From Streptomyces alfalfae (GTDB lineage: Bacteria > Actinomycetota > Actinomycetes > Streptomycetales > Streptomycetaceae), in contig NZ_QEXM01000037.1 of the NCBI RefSeq assembly GCF_004127445.1, positions 186,001-250,000 of the forward strand: a stretch of 64,000 nt of DNA, written 5' to 3'. Positions 8,228 through 16,509 of this stretch are shown in pieces. The translations under genes were made by a program, and so were the position numbers. The notes beneath the pieces were generated by a model that did no database searches, was not told the origin of the DNA, and saw nothing but the letters and a program-made list of their open reading frames with translations. Position 1 is the first letter of the stretch; the number at the start of each line of letters is the position of its first letter.

Positions 8228-9049
8228 TCAGACGGCCCGGAGCATGGGCACGCGCTGATGGGAGCGGAACTCTCCGGGGTGGAACACGAGGATCATGAGC
8301 CGGGCGCCGGGCGCGGTCATCGGCTGGGCCGTGCACATGGTGACCCAGCCGGGGCCCTGGGCGGGGTGGAGCAGGGGGCGCTCGTCACCGTCGGGGTGGG
8401 GATGGGAGACGCCCGTGCGGTAGAGGGCCGAGGTCTCGGGATCGGCGAGCACTTCCTTCTCGATCTGGCAGAGGGTGTCGTCTTCGGGCCTGGAGGCGAG
8501 CGCGGCCCGGAGCTGGGGGAGCACCATGGGGGCCCACGAGGCGTGCCAGTCCATCAGCGCGCGCCGGCCGTCGGGGTCGAGGACCATCCAGCGCATCACG
8601 TTCGCGGGAACGTTTCCGTCGGGGAACATCTCGGCCAGCGGCTCGTTGTAGGCGAGCATGTCCCAGGAGGCGTCGGTCACGTAGGCCATGTGGGAGATCC
8701 CGTCGACCGCCTCCTGCCACACCCCGGGGACCTCCTTGCCGGAGGAGAGGTGCAGCGGTCCCGGCGGGTCTTGAAGCAGCGCGTAGCGGTTGAGGGAGAC
8801 CCACTCCTGCTCGTTCAGGCCGAAGAGGCGCGCCACGTCGCGCAGGAGCGTGGTGGGCGCGTTGGGGTAGTTGCCCGATTCGAGACGGTGATACGTGCCG
8901 AACGTGCGGTGCAGCAACTGGTCGACCTGGTGCTGGGAGAGACCGGGCGCGCGTCGGCCCTGACCGCTGGGCCGGGAGAAGCCGTGCGATTCGGGGGCGA
9001 TGAGGGCGCGTCGTTCGCGGAGCAGTGCGCGGAGCGCCGTCTTGTTCAT
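8228..9049 (-). CDS. XRE-type transcriptional regulator with MmyB-like ligand domain
   Basis: The 273-residue protein begins with a helix-turn-helix (about residues 8-85, with SQHQVDQLLHRTFGTYHRLE as the core). It continues into the MmyB-like domain typical of Streptomyces regulators, recognisable from DASWDMLAYNEPLAEMF and NVMRWMVLDPDGRRALMDW. The founding relatives act in methylenomycin biosynthesis, and the C-terminal domain resembles a PAS-like fatty-acid-binding pocket. The gene is directly upstream of the type III PKS gene on the same strand with a 110-nt gap, making the PKS its likely target or operon partner. An A/T-rich -10 candidate (TAGACT on the minus strand, 9092-9097) precedes it. 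Confidence 0.85.
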   Translation of the reverse strand: MNKTALRALLRERRALIAPESHGFSRPSGQGRRAPGLSQHQVDQLLHRTFGTYHRLESGNYPNAPTTLLRDVARLFGLNEQEWVSLNRYALLQDPPGPLHLSSGKEVPGVWQEAVDGISHMAYVTDASWDMLAYNEPLAEMFPDGNVPANVMRWMVLDPDGRRALMDWHASWAPMVLPQLRAALASRPEDDTLCQIEKEVLADPETSALYRTGVSHPHPDGDERPLLHPAQGPGWVTMCTAQPMTAPGARLMILVFHPGEFRSHQRVPMLRAV

Positions 9050-9508
9050 GGTGGGTAATCCCTCTTGTACACGCCGAGTTGGAGCATCAGCAGTCTAAAT
9101 ATTCACACCTTCTTTGGGAGTAAACATTGCCCGAAGAAAACGATCAGGCGCTGCGGCATCATGGTGGGCGCGACCTCGCCGACCTGCACCTTTGATCGTC
9201 GGCGAGTGCGCGGGCACAACTGTGGGGTGTCTTGTCCGGGGAGTCAGAGAATGGCTGAAATTCCCCGGCGTCGGGTACCCCCGGGGCCTTCCGGGTCGAT
9301 CCGGGAAGTGTGCGGAACGGTTGTTCGTATTCCGCTCGTTGTGAGCGGAAACAGGGCAAGCGGGGAACCGCACAGGGCTTCTTCCCGTACCGGCCCCATG
9401 GGCCCGCCGGCTGCGGTCGGTGCCGTCACTCGCCATTACGTAGCGGCCACGGTACCGACCGCCCGCGGGCGTCCCCGTTCTCTCGAGCGGAAGTGACGCT
9501 CACTCGTC
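9050..9508. other. Non-coding gap with regulatory palindrome
   Basis: No convincing gene is seen: the open frames here lack ribosome sites, family features and consistent codon bias. The stretch nearest 9050 is A/T-rich and holds the promoter of the MmyB-like gene. TTCCGCTC (9330-9337) and GAGCGGAA (9343-9350) form a perfect 8-bp inverted repeat with a 5-nt spacer, and GAGCGGAA recurs at 9485-9492. Confidence 0.5.
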
Positions 9509-10396
9509 TCAGGTGGCGGCGATCCGCTCCTCCGCCTGCGCCAGGATCTCCGTGACGCGCAGTCCGAACCGGATATCGCACGGATCGGGCGTACCGGTGC
9601 GCACGGCCGAGAGCAGGGCGTCGATCGCGTTGCCGATGGCCTCGTCGGAGCGCTCCCACGGCGGCATCACGAAGACGCCGTTCTCACCGCGCAGTTCCAC
9701 CGTCAGGCCCGTGCCCTTCTCCGGCGCCGTCAGGCTGAGCGCCGCCGTGCTGGACGCGCCGCTGGTGTGCCGCAGGATCAGGTGGACGGTGTCGCCGGGG
9801 CCGCGGGCCGCGGCCACCTCGCTCGCGTCGCCGAGGACCGGCAGCAGCATCGACAGCGCGTGCGGGCCCACGTCCCACAGGCCGCCCCGGCTCTCCCGCC
9901 ACGGGGAGGAGAACAGCGTGTTTCCCTCGGGTGTGTAGAAGGAGCCGTACCAGTCGGCGCGGCCGGTGTACCAGCCGTCCATGGCGCGCTGCTCGTCGAG
10001 CCATGCCGAGGTCACTTCGGCGAAGCGCAGGGTGAAGAAGACCACGGACGCCACGTGCGCGCGCTCGGCCGCCTGCGCGAGCCGGCGTCCGGCCTCGGGC
10101 GTCGTGGCCACCGGCTTGTCGAGGAGCAGATGGCAGCCCGCGGCGGCGGCCCGCTCGGCGAGCGGGGCCTGTACGTCCGGTGGCACGGCGAACGCCACGG
10201 CGTCACTGGCCGCGAACAGTTGGTCGACGTCCTCGTGCACGGAGGTGCCGTGGGCGGCGGCGAGCGTGGCCGCCGCCTCGGGCCTGCGGCCCCATACGCC
10301 GCTGAAGTCGATGTCGGAGTGCTTGGCCAGAGCGGGGGCGTGGGTGGCGGTGGCCCAGGGGCCGGTGCCGACCAGGCCGATGCGGAGTCGGTTCAT
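9509..10396 (-). CDS. Gfo/Idh/MocA-family NAD(P)-dependent oxidoreductase
   Basis: The 295-residue protein starts with a Rossmann fold, RIGLVGTGPWATATHAPAL, and has the family EKP-like motif as LLLDKPVATTPEAG (the Lys is the usual catalytic residue). The C-terminal alpha/beta domain includes GGLWDVGPHALSMLLPVLG, with the conserved Asp/His pair. Relatives oxidise sugars, inositols or related polyols; the substrate is not identifiable. The frame is open 70 codons upstream, but the ATG at 10396 begins exactly at the Rossmann strand. On the minus strand CATACT ends 7 nt before it, so the mRNA is probably leaderless. It diverges from an MFS-TetR operon without obvious functional linkage. Confidence 0.85.
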   Translation of the reverse strand: MNRLRIGLVGTGPWATATHAPALAKHSDIDFSGVWGRRPEAAATLAAAHGTSVHEDVDQLFAASDAVAFAVPPDVQAPLAERAAAAGCHLLLDKPVATTPEAGRRLAQAAERAHVASVVFFTLRFAEVTSAWLDEQRAMDGWYTGRADWYGSFYTPEGNTLFSSPWRESRGGLWDVGPHALSMLLPVLGDASEVAAARGPGDTVHLILRHTSGASSTAALSLTAPEKGTGLTVELRGENGVFVMPPWERSDEAIGNAIDALLSAVRTGTPDPCDIRFGLRVTEILAQAEERIAAT

Positions 10397-10590
10397 GCGC
10401 CGCAGTATGACCGAAGCCGTTCGAACACAGCTCTCCGGCTGCCCGTGAAGCTTCCGGACAGGAGCCGATGTTGGCCATACGGGCATGGGTCGGGCGCCCG
10501 GGTGCGCGGGTTCACGCCAGACCGGTCCGGCAGGGATCCGGTGGCATGCGCACGGGGCACATGCCGCCTTCCGATGCCACGGGCCCTCTG

Positions 10591-10631
10591 GTGAATTCCC
10601 ATTCACTCGCTATGGTGAATTCAGATTCACC
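10591..10631 (+). promoter_or_regulatory. Two TetR-type operators upstream of the MFS-TetR operon
   Basis: GTGAAT-TCCC-ATTCAC (10591-10606) and GGTGAAT-TCAG-ATTCACC (10614-10631) are perfect inverted repeats with 4-nt centres spaced 24 bp apart. They lie 22-62 nt before the MFS start and share the arm GTGAAT. The co-transcribed TetR protein downstream is the natural ligand. Confidence 0.7.
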
Positions 10632-10652
10632 TCGGCCCGCGGGGGAGCGCTG

Positions 10653-12125
10653 ATGGAGCCCGTCCCGATATCAGGCGAAGTGTGGGGGTTACGCGCCCGC
10701 CTGGCCGTCCCCGTCCTCGCCTTCGGCGGCACCCTGATGGCCGTCACGCAGACCGTCGTCGTCCCGCTCCTGCCCGATCTGCCCCGGCTGACCGCCAGTT
10801 CACCGGACGCCGTCTCCTGGCTGGTCACCGCCACGCTGCTGGCCGGCGCCGTCCTCACGCCCGTGCTCGGCCGCGCCGGCGACATGTACGGCAAGCGCCG
10901 CGTACTGCTGCTCGCCCTCGGGTTGATGACCGCCGGTTCCGTGCTGTGCGCACTGACCTCCGACATCCGGCTGCTGATCGCCGCCCGCGCCCTCCAGGGA
11001 GCCGCCGCCTGCGTGGTGCCGCTGTCCATCAGCATCCTCCGCGACGAACTGCCGCCGGAGCGCACCGGTTCCGCCGTCGCCCTGATGAGCTCCACCGTGG
11101 GCATCGGGGCCGCGCTCGGGCTTCCGCTGGCCGCGCTCATCGTCCAGTACGCGGACTGGCACGCCATGTTCTGGGCGACGGCCGCCCTGGGCGCCCTCGG
11201 CCTCGGCCTGGCCTGGTGGACCGTGCGGGAGTCGCCGGTGCGCTCGCCCGGCCGGTTCGACGTCCTCGGCGCGCTCGGGCTCGCGGCAGGCCTGGTCTGC
11301 CTGCTGCTCGCCGTGTCGCAGGGCGGCCGGTGGGGGTGGGGGAGCGCGCCGGTCCTCGCGCTGCTCGCCGGGGCCCTCGCCATCCTCGCGGTGTGGTGGC
11401 GGACGCAGTGGCGCACGGAACAGCCGCTGGTCGATCTGCGCCTGGCCGCCGGGCGGAGCGTGGCGCTGCCGCACGTGGCCGCGCTGCTCGCCGGGTTCGC
11501 CTTCTACGCCAACTCCCTGGTCACCGCCCAGCTGGTGCAGGCGCCCGCCGCCGGCGGGTACGGCCTGGAGCTCTCGATCGTCGCGACCGGCCTCTGCTTG
11601 CTGCCCAACGGCATGATCATGCTCGCCCTCTCCCCGGTGTCGGCCCGCGTCTCCACCAGGCGCGGACCCCGGATCACCCTCGCCGCCGGGGCGCTGGTCA
11701 TGGCCCTCGGGTATGGCGTGCGCATCGCCGACAGCACGGAGTTGTGGGCCGTCATGCTGGGCGCGGCCGTCGTGTCGGCGGGGACCACCCTCGCGTACTC
11801 GGCGCTGCCCACCCTCATCCTGCGGGCCGTGCCGATCGGGCAGACGGGCTCCGCGAACGGGGTGAACGTCCTGATGAGGACCATCGGCCAGAGCGTCTGC
11901 AGCGCGGCCGTCGCCGCCGTGCTCGTCGGCCACAGCACGGTGGTGGAGGGTACGCCGATCCCCACGCTCGGCGGTTATCAGGTCGCCTTCGCCATGGCGG
12001 GCGCGGTCGCGCTCGTCGCGTGCGCCGCGGCCTTGGCCATACCCTCGGAAGCGGTCCCCGAAGAGGCGCGGGAGCCCGGCGGCAGCGGCGGGCCCGCCCA
12101 GGAGACGGCCCTGGAAGGAACGTGA
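10653..12125 (+). CDS. MFS multidrug efflux transporter (DHA2-like)
   Basis: The 490-residue membrane protein is an antiporter of the drug:H+ type. The N-terminal half shows GGTLMAVTQTVVVPLLPDLP in helix 1 and the loop motif GRAGDMYGKRRVLLLAL after helix 2. A motif-C-like segment, TVGIGAALGLPLAALI, follows in helix 5. The many hydrophobic segments fit 14 helices. Start ATG 10653 has GGGGGAG 6 nt upstream, although the frame is open 56 codons further. It is followed immediately by a TetR gene, and two palindromes precede it (10591-10631), so drug-inducible autoregulated efflux is likely. The substrate is unknown. Confidence 0.9.
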   Translation: MEPVPISGEVWGLRARLAVPVLAFGGTLMAVTQTVVVPLLPDLPRLTASSPDAVSWLVTATLLAGAVLTPVLGRAGDMYGKRRVLLLALGLMTAGSVLCALTSDIRLLIAARALQGAAACVVPLSISILRDELPPERTGSAVALMSSTVGIGAALGLPLAALIVQYADWHAMFWATAALGALGLGLAWWTVRESPVRSPGRFDVLGALGLAAGLVCLLLAVSQGGRWGWGSAPVLALLAGALAILAVWWRTQWRTEQPLVDLRLAAGRSVALPHVAALLAGFAFYANSLVTAQLVQAPAAGGYGLELSIVATGLCLLPNGMIMLALSPVSARVSTRRGPRITLAAGALVMALGYGVRIADSTELWAVMLGAAVVSAGTTLAYSALPTLILRAVPIGQTGSANGVNVLMRTIGQSVCSAAVAAVLVGHSTVVEGTPIPTLGGYQVAFAMAGAVALVACAAALAIPSEAVPEEAREPGGSGGPAQETALEGT

Positions 12126-12127
12126 GC

Positions 12128-12739
12128 GTGACCGTGGGGAGAAGGGGCACCACCACGTCGGCGAAGGGCCCGGCGGGGCCGGGCGCGGGTGGCCGCAGGG
12201 ACTCCGAGGCGTCCAAGGCCGCCATCATCCGCGCCGCCCGGTATCTGCTCGCGCGGCACGCGCACGGTGACATCACCCTGAAGGCGGTGGCGGAACGGGC
12301 CGGGGTCAGCGCCCCGCTGATCCTGAAGTACTTCGGCAACAAGGACGCCCTGTTCTCCCACGTCATGTCCTTCGAGTCGGACGCCCTGGCCTTCCTCGAC
12401 GCGCCGCTCGCAGACCTCGGCCGCCACATGGTCCGCCATCTGCTGACCGGCCAGGCCGAGCGCGGCGCCGACCCCATCCTGCGCATCGTCTTCGCCCCGC
12501 TGCACGGAGAGCAGGGCGACATCCTGCGCGCCAACTTCCGCGCCCAGGTGGTCGATCGGCTCGGCGAGCGCCTCTCGGGAGCGGACGCGGGGCTGCGGGC
12601 CGAGCTGGCCGTGGGCACACTGATCGGCCTGGGCGTGATGTATGGCATCGCTCGCGGCCCCCGCCTGCGCGAGGCGGCCATCGACGACGTCACCGACCGC
12701 TACGCACCCGTCGTGCAGGCCTTTCTGACCCCCGGGTGA
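12128..12739 (+). CDS. TetR-family repressor of the upstream MFS pump
   Basis: The 203-residue protein has a TetR DNA-binding domain (about residues 25-75, with AVAERAGVSAPLILKYFGNK) and a TetR C-terminal domain ending in RYAPVVQAFL. GTG 12128 is chosen because AAGGA lies 8 nt upstream; GTG 12122, which would overlap the MFS stop as GTGA, is an alternative. The tight spacing indicates translational coupling with the pump gene. The paired GTGAAT palindromes before the operon are probable sites of autorepression. Its 3' end overlaps the convergent EamA gene by 50 nt. Confidence 0.85.
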   Translation: MTVGRRGTTTSAKGPAGPGAGGRRDSEASKAAIIRAARYLLARHAHGDITLKAVAERAGVSAPLILKYFGNKDALFSHVMSFESDALAFLDAPLADLGRHMVRHLLTGQAERGADPILRIVFAPLHGEQGDILRANFRAQVVDRLGERLSGADAGLRAELAVGTLIGLGVMYGIARGPRLREAAIDDVTDRYAPVVQAFLTPG

Positions 12740-13643
12740 CCGGCCGGGCCGCCTCCACCGCGGCCGTCGGACGGGGGGTCGCCGCACCGCGCCGCACGAC
12801 GAGCACGGCGGCGAGCCCGACGGCCAGGCCCAGCGCCGTCCGGACCCCGAAGGGCTCACCGAACATGAGGGCGCCCCACAGGGCCGTCACCGGCGCCATG
12901 AGGAACATCAGCGTGTTGACCTGGGTGACGCCGGAGCGCCGCAGGATCAGCCAGTACAGGCCGTAGCCGCCGAAGGTGGAGAGCGCCACCAGCCAGGCGA
13001 TCGCCACCCAGAAGGACGCCTCGGCCGGCGGCGTCGCGGCCCGGGCCGCCAGGGCGAGCGCGGTGAAGATGGCGGCGCTGGTGGCGCAGTGCACCGTCAT
13101 GGACACGGCCGGCCGCATGGACCTCGGCGCGCGCCGGTCCAGGAATGTCGCCGCCACCAGCGAGAACATCCCGAGGAACGGGACGAGGTAGGCCCACCAC
13201 GCGGTGTCGCCGCCCTCGGCGAAGTCCGCCGCTGTCACGATCGCGACGCCGGTCACGCCGAGGCCGAGGCCGACCCACTGGGTGCGGCTGACGAACTGTC
13301 CGAGCAGTGGCCCCGCCAGCGCGCCCGCGACGAGTGGCTGGGTCCCGTCGATCAGCGCGGTGGTGCCGCTGGAGACGCCGAGCTGGATGGCGTAGTAGAC
13401 CGTCAGGAGATAGCCGCTCTGCGACAGCGCGCCCACCAGGGCCTGCCGCCCGAGGTCACGGGCCGACACACCCCGCCAGGCCGCCCGCGTCAGCGTGGCG
13501 GCGACGAGTCCCAGGACGACGGCCAGCGGCAGGAAGCGCCACATCAGCACCGTGACCGCGGACGCGCTGCCCGCTCCGAGCTTGGCCCCGATGAAACCGG
13601 AGCTCCAGGTCAGCACGAACGCGGCCGACAACAGGATGTTCAT
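12690..13643 (-). CDS. EamA/DMT-family permease
   Basis: The 317-residue protein consists of two EamA repeats of five helices each, as in the drug/metabolite transporter superfamily. Characteristic segments are TWSSGFIGAKLG near the N-terminus, LSQSGYLLTVYYAIQLGVSS in the first repeat and NTLMFLMAPVTALWGALMFGE in the second. Members export amino acids, metabolites or drugs. ATG 13643 has AGGAGGA at good spacing. The gene diverges from a TetR gene, and two matching 18-bp palindromes lie between them (13704-13767). The basic C-terminal tail after VVRRGA is probably cytoplasmic. Confidence 0.88.
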   Translation of the reverse strand: MNILLSAAFVLTWSSGFIGAKLGAGSASAVTVLMWRFLPLAVVLGLVAATLTRAAWRGVSARDLGRQALVGALSQSGYLLTVYYAIQLGVSSGTTALIDGTQPLVAGALAGPLLGQFVSRTQWVGLGLGVTGVAIVTAADFAEGGDTAWWAYLVPFLGMFSLVAATFLDRRAPRSMRPAVSMTVHCATSAAIFTALALAARAATPPAEASFWVAIAWLVALSTFGGYGLYWLILRRSGVTQVNTLMFLMAPVTALWGALMFGEPFGVRTALGLAVGLAAVLVVRRGAATPRPTAAVEAARPVTRGSERPARRVRSGR

Positions 13644-13703
13644 GGGTGCTCCTCCTCGTCGGGGAGTGCCGCCACCGTGCCGAGCGGTCCCGGGGCGGCT
13701 GAA

Positions 13704-13767
13704 GTAGACCGATCTGTATACCTGCTTGCCTTCGAGTGTAACCAGCCGGGTAAACCGTTCGGTCTAC
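13704..13767 (+). promoter_or_regulatory. Paired 18-bp TetR operators between EamA and TetR genes
   Basis: GTAGACCGATCTGTATAC (13704-13721) and GTAAACCGTTCGGTCTAC (13750-13767) both fit the pattern GTAnACCGnnCnGTnTAC, with start points 46 bp apart. The second overlaps TACCAT (13765-13770), which ends 6 nt before the TetR start codon and would be its -10 box, so TetR should repress itself. The first is positioned to block the divergent EamA gene. Confidence 0.7.
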
Positions 13768-13776
13768 CATGGGGGT

Positions 13777-14433
13777 ATGACCGAGGGAACGGACCGCGTG
13801 GGCGGCGGCGCGGGCAAGGGTGACGCGAGGGAGGCCGTCGCGCCCCGGCGCGTCACCATGACGCCGGGGGCGCGCCGCGTGCTCGGCGCGGCGGCGCGGC
13901 TCTTCTACGACCGCGGCATCCACGCCGTCGGCGTGGACCTGATCGCCGCCGAGGCGGGCGTGACGAAGAAGACGCTCTACGACCGGTTCGGGTCCAAGGA
14001 GCAGATCGTCGTCGAATACCTCGCGGACCGGGACGAGCGCTGGCGGGTCTTCCTCGCCGGGTATCTGGACGCGGCGCCGACGCCCCGCGACAAGGCCGTC
14101 GCCGTCTTCGCCGCCTCACGCGACTGGGCGGTGGGCCACATGGCCAAGGGGTGCGGCATGGTCAACGCCCACGCCGAGATCAGCGACCCCGCCCACCCCG
14201 CGTACGCGATCATCGCCGGTCAGAAGGCGTGGATGCTGGGCCTCTTCACGGGTCTGGCCGCCGAGGTCGTGCCGCGCGGCGCCGAACGCCTGGGCCGGAC
14301 GCTGATGCTGCTGCACGAGGGCGCACTCGTCGCGAGCGGCCTGCGGGTCTTCCCCGGCGCGATCGAGCAGGCGAGGCGCGACGCGGAGGAGTTGCTGCGC
14401 CGGGCCGCCGCGGTGGACCCCGCGCATGGTTGA
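13777..14433 (+). CDS. TetR-family regulator divergent from EamA permease
   Basis: The 218-residue protein has a TetR helix-turn-helix (about residues 30-75, with LIAAEAGVTKKTLYDRFGSK) and a C-terminal domain containing KGCGMVNAHAEI. A leaderless transcript is suggested by TACCAT ending 6 nt before ATG 13777; no other ribosome site is seen. The upstream in-frame ATG (13726) would lie upstream of that -10 box. The divergent EamA gene and two shared palindromes make it the probable repressor of that permease. Confidence 0.85.
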   Translation: MTEGTDRVGGGAGKGDAREAVAPRRVTMTPGARRVLGAAARLFYDRGIHAVGVDLIAAEAGVTKKTLYDRFGSKEQIVVEYLADRDERWRVFLAGYLDAAPTPRDKAVAVFAASRDWAVGHMAKGCGMVNAHAEISDPAHPAYAIIAGQKAWMLGLFTGLAAEVVPRGAERLGRTLMLLHEGALVASGLRVFPGAIEQARRDAEELLRRAAAVDPAHG

Positions 14434-14620
14434 CAATTCTTTGCCGATGGCCGGAATCCTTCCTTCCGCCATGTCGGCGACCGGTGAAGCCGCGGGTCGG
14501 TGGCCGGCACGGGCCCGTGGTGGCCACCGGCCCCGGCGGAGTGCGTCCGAAATCGTGGGGGTGGCGGCGGTCGTCGTGTCGACGCGGTGTTGACCGGACG
14601 CGAGGCACGGCGCACGCTCG

Positions 14621-14651
14621 GCCATATAGGTGTTCTTTACATCTATATGGC
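14621..14651 (+). promoter_or_regulatory. 9-bp inverted repeat upstream of the AsnB-type gene
   Basis: GCCATATAG (14621-14629) and CTATATGGC (14643-14651) are perfect complements around a 13-nt A/T-rich centre. The repeat ends just before the AGGAGG ribosome site of the amidotransferase gene. It could be an operator or, if transcribed, a hairpin next to the start codon. Confidence 0.5.
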
Positions 14652-14667
14652 GAGCAGGAGGAAGCAC

Positions 14668-16509
14668 ATGTGTGGCATCACCGGCTGGGTCTCCTTCGAC
14701 CGTGATCTGACGGCCGCGTCAAGCACCGTGGACGCCATGACGGAGACGATGTCCTGCCGCGGACCCGACGACCGGGGCACCTGGGCCGACGGGCCCGCGG
14801 CCCTCGGGCACCGCCGGCTCGCGATCATCGACCTGCCGGGCGGCCGCCAGCCCATGACCGTCGAGACCCCGGCCGGTACGGTCGCCCTCGTCTACTCCGG
14901 CGAGACCTACAACTACGCCGAGCTCCGGCGGGAACTGGCCGGCCGCGGGCACCGCTTCACCACGGAGTCGGACACCGAGGTCGTGCTGCGCGGCTATCTG
15001 GAGTGGGGCGAGGCCCTCGCCGAGCGGCTCAACGGCATGTACGCCTTCGCCGTCTGGGACGCCCGGCACGACAAGCTGGTCATGGTCCGCGACCGCATGG
15101 GCATCAAGCCCTTCTACTGCTACGAGACCCCGGACGGCGTCCTCTTCGGCTCCGAGCCCAAGGCGATCCTCGCCAATCCGCTGGCTCGCCGCCGGGTCGG
15201 CCTCGACGGGCTGCGCGAGCTCTTCACCATGGTCAAGACGCCGGGCCACGCCGTGTGGGACGGCATGCGCGAGGTCGAGCCCGGCACCGTCGTCACGGTC
15301 GACCGCTCGGGGCTGCGCCGGCACGTCTACTGGGAGCTGGAGACCCGGCCCCACACCGACGGCCGCGAGGCGTCCATCGCCAGGGTGCGCGAGCTCCTGG
15401 AGGACATCGTGCGCCGCCAGCTCGTCTCGGACGTGCCGCGCTGCACCCTGCTCTCCGGCGGCCTCGACTCCTCGGCGATGACGGCGCTCGCCGCGCGGCA
15501 GCTCGCCGAGCAGGGCGAGACGGTGCGCAGCTTCGCCGTCGACTTCGTGGGGCAGACCGACAACTTCGTCGCCGACGCGCTGCGGGCCACCCCCGACACC
15601 CCGTATGTGCACGACGTGGCCGAGGCGGCGGGCACCGAGCACCGCGACATCGTCCTCGACTCCCACGCGCTCGCCGATCCCGGCGTCCGCGCCCACATGA
15701 TCCGCGCGCGCGACATCCCCGTGGGCTTCGGCGACATGGACGCCTCCCTCTACCTCCTCTTCCGCGCCATCCGCGAGCACTCCACGGTCGCGCTCTCCGG
15801 GGAGTCAGCGGACGAGGTCTTCGGCGGCTATCTGCAGTTCTTCGACGAGAGCGCGCGCACGGCCGACACCTTCCCCTGGCTGGTGCGGCTCGCCGACCAC
15901 TTCGGGGACGACTCCGGCGTGCTGCGCCGCGACCTGACCGCCGCGCTCGACCTGCCCGCGTACGTCAAGGACGGCTACGCGACGGCCGTCGACGGCATCC
16001 GGCGCCTGGACGGCGAGAGCGATTTCGAGTACCGGATGCGCGAGATCTGCCATCTGCACCTGACCCGCTTCGTGCGCATCCTGCTCGACCGCAAGGACCG
16101 CGCCAGCATGGCCGTCGGCCTGGAGGTGCGGGTGCCGTTCTGCGACCACCGGCTCGTCGAGTACGTCTACAACACGCCCTGGGCGCTGAAGTCGTTCGAC
16201 GGCAGGGAGAAGAGCCTGCTGCGCGAGGCGACCGCGGACGTGCTGCCCCGGTCCGTGTACGACCGGGTCAAGAGCCCCTATCCCTCCACGCAGGACCCCA
16301 AGTACGCGCTCGCCCTGCAAGGGCACGTCAAGGACCTCCTCGCCACGCCGGGGCACCCGGTCTTCGACCTGGTGGACAGGGAGCGGGCGGCCCGTGCCGC
16401 CGGGCGGGAGGCGCCGCAGATCACCCAGGCTTCGCGGAGCGACCTGGAGCGCACCCTGGACCTCGCGCTCTGGCTCGACCTCTACCGGCCGGAGCTGGCG
16501 CTCTCCTGA
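14668..16509 (+). CDS. asnB: Asparagine synthase (glutamine-hydrolysing), AsnB type
   Basis: AsnB hydrolyses glutamine at an N-terminal Ntn domain and uses the ammonia to amidate an adenylated carboxylate, normally aspartate. The 613-residue protein begins MCGITGW, so Cys2 becomes the nucleophile after Met removal. NGMYAFAVWD and RDRMGIKPFYC are typical glutaminase-domain segments. The synthetase PPi loop SGGLDSS lies at 263-269, and GESADEVFGGY is the second ATP motif. ATG 14668 has AGGAGG upstream. Family members in Streptomyces also amidate antibiotic or cell-wall substrates; no cluster partner is adjacent, so this is undecided. The 3' end overlaps the convergent small gene by 28 nt. Confidence 0.9.
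   Translation: MCGITGWVSFDRDLTAASSTVDAMTETMSCRGPDDRGTWADGPAALGHRRLAIIDLPGGRQPMTVETPAGTVALVYSGETYNYAELRRELAGRGHRFTTESDTEVVLRGYLEWGEALAERLNGMYAFAVWDARHDKLVMVRDRMGIKPFYCYETPDGVLFGSEPKAILANPLARRRVGLDGLRELFTMVKTPGHAVWDGMREVEPGTVVTVDRSGLRRHVYWELETRPHTDGREASIARVRELLEDIVRRQLVSDVPRCTLLSGGLDSSAMTALAARQLAEQGETVRSFAVDFVGQTDNFVADALRATPDTPYVHDVAEAAGTEHRDIVLDSHALADPGVRAHMIRARDIPVGFGDMDASLYLLFRAIREHSTVALSGESADEVFGGYLQFFDESARTADTFPWLVRLADHFGDDSGVLRRDLTAALDLPAYVKDGYATAVDGIRRLDGESDFEYRMREICHLHLTRFVRILLDRKDRASMAVGLEVRVPFCDHRLVEYVYNTPWALKSFDGREKSLLREATADVLPRSVYDRVKSPYPSTQDPKYALALQGHVKDLLATPGHPVFDLVDRERAARAAGREAPQITQASRSDLERTLDLALWLDLYRPELALS

Noticed and set aside
9338..9350. Similarity of TTGTGAGCGGA to the E. 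coli lac operator
   Set aside because: Short chance match; no LacI-type gene is adjacent, and the dyad is different in extent.
9065..9496. 143-codon ORF in the gap after the MmyB-like gene
   Set aside because: No ribosome site, unbiased codons and A/T-rich promoter sequence at its start; treated as non-coding.
10682..12739. Single long frame covering MFS and TetR (685 codons)
   Set aside because: Only its last part encodes the TetR protein; the first part is a shifted translation of the MFS gene.
14500..14667. N-terminal extension of the AsnB protein by 56 residues
   Set aside because: Cys must follow the initiator Met for glutaminase activity, so translation starts at 14668, where AGGAGG also lies.
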